A stretch of 64,000 nt of DNA from Oenanthe sinensis (lineage: Eukaryota > Streptophyta > Magnoliopsida > Apiales > Apiaceae): assembly GCA_028671895.1 (NCBI GenBank), contig JAPMAC010000221.1, positions 8,556,001-8,620,000 of the forward strand, in the 5' to 3' direction. The first letter of the stretch is position 1. Every line of letters begins with the position of its first letter. Both the position numbers and the translations under genes were made by a program. Positions 11,094-20,700 of this stretch are shown piece by piece. The notes beneath the pieces were generated by a model, which saw only the letters and a list, made by a program, of their open reading frames with translations, was not told the origin of the DNA and made no database searches.

Positions 11094-12262
11094 ATGGAAA
11101 TAATCATTTTTTCCCATATCAGACCAGAAAACAAGCTAAAGAAACTTGTCCGCCGTAATCTCCCTCCCTTCCTCTCTCTCTCTCTCTCGTGCTTGTACAT
11201 AATCATGCCCATATTTGCAATCTTTGATCCCAAAATATCTGCTGATGAAGAATCTTCGGCTAGTCTCTCCTTAATTGGCATTCTCTTTAGCTTGTACATA
11301 ATTATGTCCTTAATTGGCACTCTCTCCAGTAATCATGTCAATATTTGCAATCTTTGATCCCAAAATAAATGCTGATCCAGTCTGTCCTCAATTGGCACTC
11401 TCTCTCTGATGAAGAACCTTTAGTCAGTCTCTCCTTAATTGGCATATGATCGAGGACCAGAATATTATGTATTTTGCTTTAGGACCATATTCCAGAGTCC
11501 AAAATAGTTTTATGCAGATCTTTGGGACCTGGGCTTGACCACAATATCATGAGAATTTTGGACTTGCCATCCTCAAACAAATACTTACATTTCAGTAGGA
11601 AATCATAGATAGCCATAATATGGAACTACGCCATATTCTAAACATCATATATACTAAATTAATTAGAAGCAGCATGCTTACCTTGCTATCTCTGAATGGG
11701 ACATGGGAATCAACATTGGCAATGGACTCGACGGCTCGCTTTAAAACAATGTTTCTTGATTAATTTTCAGTCTGCAGTTGCAAAGAAAACAACAATCAGA
11801 ACAATGTTCTTTTGATTTTATTTTCAGACCGACGTCACTATATATTGTATAGAAGAATAAATTTGGGCTGCAAACCCTGTATATAAGCATAGAATTAACA
11901 AACTAGTAAGGATCATACCTGCATTTTTTCTTCCACTTCAGTCTAATCAATATTCTTAGAACCAGCCTTGTGGACAAGCATAAGACGCCCTCCCACGGTA
12001 GGAACATCCAGAATTATCTGCCAAGCATAAGACGCCCTCCTACAGTAAGACCATCCAGAATTATGGTAAACTTTACGTCGAGTAAACAAAGAAAGAGAAT
12101 GAAAATTGAAGAAAATATACAAGTTTTAACCTTGCAATGGTTCCAAGAGCTTCTCTCTACACATTGTGCTTATGATAATCCTTTGTTTTCGCACTTTCTG
12201 AATCATTACCAGACATAAGGTTGCATTCTTTGCGTCTTACCCATCACTTCAATTCTGACTTG
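11094..12262 (-). pseudogene. KIN-10A/PAKRP2-type kinesin motor fragment, copy 1
   Basis: Read on the - strand, from right to left, the segment contains four decayed exons of a plant kinesin motor domain. They are about 12262-12131 (pieces VRIEVMGK and RIIISTMC; donor at CATTGCAAG/GTTAAA), 12017-11919 (IILDVPTVGGRLMLV, with an in-frame stop; donor GCAG/GTATGA), 11771-11682 (KRAVESIANVDSHVPFRDSK; donor GCAAG/GTAAGC) and about 11582-11094 (FEDGKSKILMILWSSPGPKD, LEYGPKAKYI, ADILGSKIA). The order matches the motor C-terminal half of KIN-10A (phragmoplast-associated kinesin-related protein 2), as recalled from the family. Frameshifts, stops, a lost LTMLLQDS segment, a partial repeat of the second exon near 12020-12064 and internal repeats near 11200-11460 show it is dead. 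The ATP-binding half of the motor was not found. Confidence 0.82.
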
Positions 12263-12883
12263 CACATTTAAAAGTTTTACAAAAATACTTTAAACAGTTC
12301 TTGCTTCCAAATATAAAGTGAACAGAAGTAATTTTAAACAAAAACAGAACAGTTTGAGGAACAAGAACATAACTTAATGACCCATATGTACGGACCCAGG
12401 ATCTTAATTTGACCCTGGCTAAAAAAATTACATGAATATATAATGATTTTTTTGTATAGCTACACATGAACATTCTTATATATGTATGTAAAAAAATTAT
12501 TCAACCCGATATTTATACTTGTGTTTTTTCTTGATATAATATTGAAAAAATAAAATACCCAATAAACTGAATAAATTAAAACTGAAATAAAAAAATGTGT
12601 ACTAATATTATTTTTTGTAAACAATTATAGAAACTAACAATCAAATAGAACTAAAAAAATAATATATAATATATTATAATTGTTAAGAATCAAAATTTTA
12701 ATCTTGAATACAATTAATAAAAAATTATTATTTATTTTTTATGCAATAAGAAGTAAAGCTACTCAACATAGAGACCCAAGCAAGAAATCTACGTGCTTGA
12801 AACAAGTATGTGCTTGAAATGAGTATGTGCTTGGTAACCAGAATTATTCCTGAAAGTAAGAGAATTGTTCGTCAGCATTGTTG

Positions 12884-13052
12884 GTTTTTTTTTATATAAA
12901 AAAGGACATAATATTTAGTATCAGAAGCATGTAGTGAAAGTTTAGAATTTAGAATGCCCTTAAATGAGCTCATGCATAGAATGCTATTTAAATGAGCTCA
13001 TACAGATTAAATAAACATAATTAATGCTACATAAATAGTCTTATCAGTTACA
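12884..13052. repeat. Dispersed repeat, similar to 25256-25411
   Basis: Both stretches start TTGGTTTTTTT followed by TATATAAAAAA, share AACATGTAGTGA or GCATGTAGTGA, and end near AAATAAACATAATT and CAGTTAC/TAGTTAC. They lie on opposite sides of Copia-1 in the same orientation. They may be pieces of an LTR or another short element; no coding sequence is seen. Confidence 0.55.
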
Positions 13053-13150
13053 TATTTTTTTTAAATAAAAAACATTAAATTATAATAATATATTTAATTC
13101 CCCGAACCGGTAGAAGTTCTATTTGAATAAGAGATTCCAACACTCACTCT

Positions 13151-13734
13151 TAAGTCTGTCAAAAAAATTCGAAATATCTGGTACCCGTTCGAAATATCTG
13201 TATCTGTATTTGAAATAAAATGAATATTATCCGTATTCGAAATAAATCGAATATTATTCGTATCTGAATCCGACAATTTCTGATACGAATTTGAATATGG
13301 GTATATCCGTATCCGATAATATCCGGATCTGAATTTATATACATTATATATATATATATAATATAAATATATATATTTTATTATGTTCAATTTATAATAT
13401 ATACATTTATATTTATTTATTCTTTAAATAATATATTTTTATAAGATATATATAATTATTATACATATATAACACATAAATTTAGTATTTTTTGACTGTA
13501 TATACTACATATAAAAAATATATTAAAAAATTATTATTCATTTATTTTTTATAAAACATAAAACAGAATTCGGATTTGGATATTATCCGGATCTGAATAT
13601 TATTCATCAAATTTGGATTCGGATACATGTTTCCTGGATATTTTCGGATACAGATTCGGATACGAATTCGGATTTTCGGATTCGGATACAGATATAGGCA
13701 AATTCGTATCGGAAATATCCGTTTGACAACCCTA
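13151..13734. mobile_element. hAT-type MITE, 584 bp
   Basis: The right end reads TTTGACAACCCTA, giving TAGGGTTGTCAAA in reverse complement. The left end reads TAAGTCTGTCAAA, a degraded match. The flanks carry an 8-bp target duplication with one mismatch (CTCACTCT at 13143-13150, CTTACTCT at 13735-13742), which is the hAT length. The arms are built of quasi-repeated ATTCGGATAC/GTATCCGAAT phrases that pair with each other, leaving an AT-rich centre (about 13340-13560). No transposase; the ORFs in this region come from the repeats. Confidence 0.75.
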
Positions 13735-13742
13735 CTTACTCT

Positions 13743-14205
13743 TGATTCGAAATTGTAAACTTTGTTTATGATGTACTTTTCATTATCATCGTGGAACACT
13801 ACTTTTCACAAACATATTTTTTGGTGCACTAATTCTCACCAAGTTCAAATTTATTAGATCAATTCCCTCTATAAACTTTTTTCTTGGTGATGACTTCTTA
13901 TCAACTTCATTTTTTTATTTTTATAAACTTCTCATCAATGTTTAAAAGTAGAAATTTTGGAGAAATTCTCTCCATGGTGAAATTTTCACCTAAAACTTTA
14001 AAATAAAAATTCTTTTATGGTTACGTGTGCCATGGTTTCTTTCTCATCATCATCACACATATTTATTTGATGCCTATCGTTATCAAATCTTCTTGACCCT
14101 TCTTCGTATTATTTCTCGAGAGTTTTGTTGATTTATCTTCAAAAACCCTAATTTTAATTAGCATTATGTTGTTTCCTAAACATTACACCTCCCCTCAAAT
14201 TCAAC
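13743..14205. other. Spacer between hAT MITE and Copia-1
   Basis: AT-rich sequence with no ORF, RNA gene or element end recognised. Its last five bases, TCAAC, are the left target duplication of Copia-1. Confidence 0.6.
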
Positions 14206-15804
14206 TGTTGGTCCATGATATTGTAGAAGGGGAGTTGAATACAATATCTAAAATTTAATCGCGGAATAATTTGATTTAAAATATTATTTTAATTGCTCGC
14301 GAAATATTAATTATAATGAAATACTGTTCAAATAAAAGATATAATTTTAACTTGATTAGTATTACAAAATTAATATGAAGAAAACTGTTATATAATTGAT
14401 AAAAGGATCTAGAACAAATTTGACATGAACTGTTCGTGTTTAACAATTATATTCCAAACTCAGCACAGAAATCTGTGAATATTACAATGCAGACAAATTA
14501 TTGAATTTGAGCTGTTTTTTCTTACTTCTTAACACCTGAAAAGTGAAGCATTCATCTCATATTTATAGAGAATGAAGATGGCTGGTATGACCTTCATCAG
14601 CATGACTTAATTTAATGAAAATAAGTCTTGTATGACTTATTTAACACTTGTATGACATTTAAAAAACTGGGCAAGACTTATTTATCTCGGTATGACTTAT
14701 TTTATTAATTAAAAAATCGGTATGACTTTTTAATTAAATAAAAAATAAGTCCAGCAGGACCTTTTGAACACAGAAAATTCGGTATGACTTATTCTGGTAT
14801 GACTTTAGGTCGGCAGAAGCTCGGTATGACTTTTTCTTCTGCAGCTCGGTATGACTTATTTTCTGCAGCTCAGAATGACTTTTTCTGGTATGACTTTACC
14901 TTCTGCAGCTCAGTATGACTTATTTTCTCCAGCTCAGAATGACTTTTTCTGGTATGACTTTACCTTCTGCAGCTCAGTATGACTTTTTCTTCTGCAGCTC
15001 GGTATGACTTATTTTCTGCCAGAATTCGGTATGACTTATTTTCACTAGAATTCAGTATGACTTATTTCTGGTATGACTTTTCCTTTTTTTCTTCTTCTCT
15101 TTTTTTTTCTTTTCTTTTGATTTTATTAATAAGTCTTTTGAATTATATTACAAGTCATATTAAGTCATATCTTTTATAATAAATTAATTCTACTTAATTT
15201 AATTAGTTAATTTATAAATTAAATTAAATTCAACTTGAATTAATTTAATTAGATAAATTAAATAATTAATTAACTTTTGATAGTAGAATTAAAATACTAT
15301 CTTTACTCACATAGTCGTGCTGTCGGTCTTGAAATCTTCCCGTCCTTTCTTTGTCTTCTGTTCTTGAAACCTCTTGAACTAAATGAAGAATAAATATTAT
15401 TTTAGTTAACACACAAATGTACCGTCTGGTTCATTTGTGTCATACTAATAAATATTCTCCATTTATTAATACTTTAAGTTGAGGCCTTCTGTCATTATTC
15501 TGCTTCACTGTCTTTGTTCTTCTTATGGAATCTCTTTGTAGTAGGCACTTAGAATCTTCTGAATCATCTGAACTCTTCTGAAAAACTGCTTCTCTATTTT
15601 TCTCCGATGCTTGAACATATAAATGAACTTCTTCCGGTGTAGAGTAGCAACTTCATTAAAATTCTTCTGACAAATCGATTCTTTGTGTCTAGTTGACATT
15701 CTTCGATTTGATTCCATCCTCAGTATTTATTACTTACTTTATTTTCTTACTTGAGTTGAGTTTTCATCTACTTATTACAAATAGGCCTAGTCATATGCCT
15801 TTCA
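14206..15804 (-). repeat. Copia-1 3' LTR (left)
   Basis: A 1599-base LTR bounded by TGTTGG and CTTTCA on the + strand. The next bases to the right, on the - strand AAATAGGGGGAGAT, form the polypurine tract that should prime plus-strand synthesis. From about 14585 to 15085 the LTR is filled with copies of GGTATGACTT (also AGTATGACTT and GAATGACTT), often separated by TTTTCTGCAGCTC. This array is present in both LTRs. Confidence 0.95.
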
Positions 15805-16172
15805 ATCTCCCCCTATTTGTTGTTAAACATTTAACACACAAATTCCTAGAGGATAACTCAACTAACAACTAAGAAACTTATATGACATTTAAGAATTGTA
15901 AGTAAATAAATTGTTCTCTGGATTATATAATACATTTCCAGATTTCTTTGAGTAAGTGAAATGAAAGATGTTTGTTCCTCTAGTACTGAACATATTATAC
16001 AAGTAGTATTATCTTCATTTCTCTTCTTACCACTTTTCCTATGATTCTCCAACTTCTGTCTTCACTTCTCACCCAAGGTAGATTCAATTTCTCCTTTCGT
16101 GAATAACCCAACTTATGTTCAACAATTGAGTAAACCTCTTCTGGAATCCTCTTCAGGTAAAAGTCTTCAACA

Positions 16173-16264
16173 CTTCTCCCCCTTAGTTGAACAATTCGTA
16201 TATAATACTTCTCCCCCTTAGTTGAGTAATCCTCTTCATTCGAAATTTTCTCTCCCTTAGTTGA
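16173..16264 (-). repeat. Multiplied polypurine-tract-like motifs of Copia-1
   Basis: Three copies of CAACTAAGGGGGAGAA-like sequence on the - strand (16173-16189, 16209-16224 and 16248-16264, the last slightly altered). Serial polypurine motifs upstream of the 3' LTR are a described feature of Sireviruses. Their presence supports the lineage call and the - orientation. Confidence 0.7.
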
Positions 16265-16463
16265 GTAACATTAGAAATCTGTAACAGGGAATTGAGAATA
16301 GGATTTGGTAAATGTGCTAGTGTGTGATTTTACTTTGTGTTCCTCACAAGTGTTTCGCTCATATACTCTCTAAGTGTTTCACTCATAGAATATATATATT
16401 TTCACTCGACCTTACTTATGTTTCACTCTTTTCTCACATCACTATATCTCTCTCTCAGTATAG

Positions 16464-17230
16464 ATGTCACAGTCTTTTGTACCTGCAAAAAAGATCACCA
16501 TAGCCCCTTCAAGAGAGGTCACTGGTGGTGCAATGGGGTTTCGTAAATCCCCGTCCTCGATTGAATCTATAAAAACATTTGACTTTGAAAAACTGAATTG
16601 CTTCAGGAATAGATTCAGTGAGTTGCTGATCATCTAAGATGATTTATTCCGTTAAGAATCCAGATATGTTCCATCTGGGGAGGGAGACAAGGATCTAAAA
16701 CGTAGCACATGATCCAAGTTTCCTCCTGACGCCCGTGAAGGCATGTTGATTCCGTCAGAATCATCAATCATTCTTCCTTCCTTGATATGGAAGTTTAGAA
16801 AAATTGCTACCGTCAATTCATCCTTCCTGTAACATTTCAATTGTTCCCTCTTGGTCCCTTTTGGTCAATTGTTGGTCCAAAATGCCAATTGAGTTGGTCC
16901 ATTGTTGGTTCCTAAAAATAAGACAATATTTGAGGTTTCTTGAAAAATGTCAGATGAAATTAACTCTTTGCTGATAGCCTTGGCTGACAGGCTGAATTCA
17001 ATAGACTCACTCTGTTGAGAGAATGAACCTAGTAACAGTTTTGCCTTTTCCAAGTCTGTATCCTTTTGAGAGAACACAGATGAGCTAACAGTTGTCTCAG
17101 TTTATATATATAAAACACCTTTCTGGAGACAGAGCTGTTGGTTCACTCACATCACCAACCTTATCAAATGCAATCAAGGCATTGACTCCCTCATTCTGAA
17201 CAATTAGGTATTCTGTTTAATGGTTAGAGA
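16464..17230 (-). pseudogene. Copia-1 extra ORF (aORF) remnant
   Basis: Downstream of RNase H, the - strand shows protein-like segments broken by stops: NALIAFDKVGDVSEPTALSP, then EKAKLLLGSFSQQSESIEFS, then ELTVAIFLNFHIKEGRMIDD. The LLLGSFSQQSESIE piece resembles ILLGALSQQGASIE in the extra ORF of Copia-3. This suggests a common sense-strand extra ORF family between pol and the 3' LTR. Its function is unknown. An opposite-strand ORF overlaps its distal part (see findings). Confidence 0.55.
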
Positions 17231-17708
17231 GATGGAAGTGATAATGTTTGTGTGTTTGGTTCTAAGATCTTGGATAGAGATTGATGCCAATGATTAGGAT
17301 CTCACTTTTAGAAACTATTGGATGATCAAGCTCATAAATCTTTCATACTTCTCAAAAGAGACTTGAAATAATCAGCTTATATTTATATATATATAAAAAT
17401 AAAATTTAAAATAAATAACAATAAAAATAAAAATGCCAAGTTATAAAATAAATAAAACTATACATACTTATATATACCAATTGTTGGTTTTAATAAACAA
17501 TATATACTAATTGTTGGAAAACAAACATAATATAAAATATATTTACAGTAAAGATGCCAATGGAATAACAACTGTACAAAAAAAGAAAAATCTTTTTGAG
17601 TTTTCTTTTTCAATTTGTTTGTTTGTTTTTGAAATATTTTAAGGAATATGTACAGTGTATTTACAGTGCTTGAAAATAAATATGCAATTTAAAACAACCA
17701 TGAAATAA

Positions 17709-20700
17709 TTAGTTCATGTTTAACATCCCTAACTCACTAACCAACTTAGAGAAAGTGAATTCATCAAGTGATTTCGTGAAGATGTCGGCAATTTGATCTT
17801 CTGTGGGTACAAAATGTAACACCACAGTTCCGTTCATGACATGCTCTCGGATGAAATGATACCTTATGTCTATGTGCTTGGTTCTTGACTGTTGTACAGG
17901 ATTATTGGAAATAGCTATGGTACTTGTGTTGTCGCAAAGTATTGGAATTTTAGATAGCGCAAGTCCATAATCATTCAGCTGATTCCTTATCCACAAGATT
18001 TGTGCACAACAACTACCTGCCGCAATATATTCTGCTTCGGCTGTCGAGGTAGATACTGAGTGCTGTTTCTTGATGTACCAGGAAATCAACCGTTGTCCTA
18101 GAAACTGACAACTTCCAGATGTACTTTTCCTGTCCATCCTGCATCCTGCATAATCTGAATCTGTATAGCCTATTAGTTCAAAACCAGTACCTTTAGGGTA
18201 CCAAATTCCAAGATTCGGTGTACCCTTCAGATATCTAAAAATTCTTTTAACAGCTATAAGATGAGATTCTCTAGGATCAGATTGAAACCTTGCACATAAG
18301 CATGTTGTAAACATTATATTGGGTCTACTAGCAGTTAGATATAATAATGAGCCTATCATACCTCTATAGCTTGTGATGTCAACTTTCTTACCAGTTTCAT
18401 CTTTGTCAAGCTTGGTGGCTGTTGGCATAGGGGTTTTTGCCGGTGTAGAATCTTCTAGATTGTATTTCCTTAGAAGATCCCTTACGTACTTTGATTGGCA
18501 AATAAAAATCCCATCTTCCTTTTGCTTCACTTGCAATCCAAGGAAGAATGACAGCTCACCCATCATGCTCATTTCATACCTACTCTGCATTAACTTAGCA
18601 AATCTCTTGCACAAATTTTCATTAGTAGAACCAAATATAATATCGTCAACATAAACTTGGACAAATATCATATCTTTATCATGTAATTTGTAAAAGAGAG
18701 TTTTATCTATGACACCTCTAGTAAAACCGTTTTCAAGTAAAAACTGAGAGAGAGTGTCATACCATGTCCTCGGTGCTTGCTTGAGTCCATAGAGGGCTTT
18801 GAATAAGAAATATACAAAATCAGCAAACTCTGGATTTTCAAAGCCAGGAGGCTGTTCCACATATACTTCCTCTTCTAACTTTCCATTCAGAAATACACTC
18901 TTCACATCCATTTGATAGACTTTAAAATTGGAATGTGCTGCGAATGCCAGAAATATCCTGATGGCTTCAAGTCTTGCAACTGGTGCGTAGGTCTCATCAT
19001 AATCAATTCCCTCTTCCCGGGAGTAACCCTTTGCAACCAGTCTGGCTTTGTTCCTTGTAACAATGTCATCACCGTCTAACTTGTTCCTGTATACCCATTT
19101 CGTGCCAATAACAGATCTATCTTTAGGCCTGGATACCAGTGTTCATACTTCTTACCTTTCGAACTGATTGAGTTCTTCTTGCTTGGCAAGAACCCAATCT
19201 GGATCAGTTAGAGCATCTTCAATTTTCTTTGGTTCTTCTTAAGATAGAAAAACCGAAAATAAACATTCATTTGAAGTTGCACTTCTGGTTCTTACTCCAA
19301 CATCTGGATCACCTATGATCAATTCAAAAGGATGATCTTTGCTCCATATCCTTTCCCTTGGAAGGTTTGATCTTGATGATTCGCCTCGAAATTCATTGTG
19401 ATGGTGTGTTCTGCCAGTTGATCCTTCATCTCCCCCTGAGTTGCTGCCTGGATGACTTGTTGATCCACCACTGGTATTAGTAGTATCTCCAGTGTTTTCA
19501 TTGTTTCCACCATTATTACCTGGATCATTACCATCATTGTTGTCATCATCATTTCCTGCTGCAACCTCGGGCTTTTCTTCATTATCCGAATCTGAGTCTG
19601 GATGATTGTCAAATTTTAATGACTCAGAAAGATCTTCATTTTGGATGCTTGGGAGTTTAGTGTCGTCAAATGATACGTTGACACTTTCTTTTACTTGGTG
19701 TTGATCAATTATGTACACCCTATATGCTCTTTTTGAGTAGCCGATAAAAATTGCTTCATGTGCCTTGGCCTCAAATTTGCCACGATGTTCATCTCCATCT
19801 TTTAGCACAAAACATTTGGCTCCAAATACATGAAAGTATTTGAGTGTTGGTTTCTTGCCAGCCATTAATTCATAGGGCGTCTTCATATGATCCTTGTTGA
19901 TTAAAGTTCGATTCTGGGTCTAACAAGTTGTGTTTACTGCTTCAGCCTAGAAGTAGATAGGCAACCTTGATTCACTTAACATTGTTCTTGCAGCTTCAAT
20001 CAAGGTTCGATTCTTCCTTTCTACTACTCCATTTTGTTGCGGAGTTCTTGGCGCTGAGAATTGTCTTGTTATCCCTTTGTCTGAGCAGAAGCTATTCAGA
20101 ATTTCATTCTTGAATTCTGTTCCATTATCTGATCTGATTGCCCGGACAGGTAGCTTTGAATCTAACTCAATCAACTTTACATGATCAATCACCAACTGTG
20201 GAGTTTCATCCTTAGAGTTCAAGAATAAAACCCACGTGTACTTTGTGAAGTCATCTACAATCACTAAGGCATATTTCTTCCTTGACATAGACATGATATT
20301 GACTAGACCAAATAAATCCATATGAAGCAGCTGCAGTGGTTCAGTAATATTTGTAGTGTCTGTGCCTTTGTGAGTTGCTCTTTTTGACTTCCCTTTCTGA
20401 CATGCCTCACACAATCCTTCTTGTGTAAATTCCATCGGAGGCAGTCCTCTCACCAAATCCCTCTTGACTAGAGAGTTCATTGTTTTGAAATTCAGGTGTG
20501 AGAGCTTCTTGTGCCATAGCCAACTTTCTTCTGTTGAAGCTTTTGAATAAAAACAGTTTGCTTCAGTTCCCGAGTTGAAATCAGCTACGTACAAGTTTCC
20601 TTTCCTTACTCCACGCAAGGCTAGTCTGTTTTCTTTAGAATGAGCTATTAAGCACTTCTCCTTGATAAAGTTTACTTTGTAACCTTTATCACAGAATTGA

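Larger units (their letters stand above)
7991..12790. repeat. Segmental duplication block, copy 1
   Basis: This block matches, in the same order and orientation, sequence at about 26800-30047, 47043-48080, 52159-52395 and 57797-57830. It holds a DUF247 gene with its 5' region, its 3' flank, and a kinesin pseudogene on the other strand. Examples of shared phrases are TACATTGTCATGTGTTTGCT in the upstream region, TGAAAGAAGCATGGTTTTGC downstream of the gene, and ACATAGAGACCCAAGCAAGA at the far end. In this copy the region between about 12390 and 12760 is AT-rich sequence absent from the other copy. Confidence 0.85.

Noticed and set aside
13094..13799. Tyrosine/isoleucine-rich - strand ORFs
   Set aside because: Produced by GTATCCGAAT quasi-repeats of the hAT MITE; no protein family resemblance.
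14979..15179. 66-codon + strand ORF, repeated at 24356-24565
   Set aside because: Translation of the LTR GGTATGACTT array and T-rich run, on the antisense strand of the LTR.
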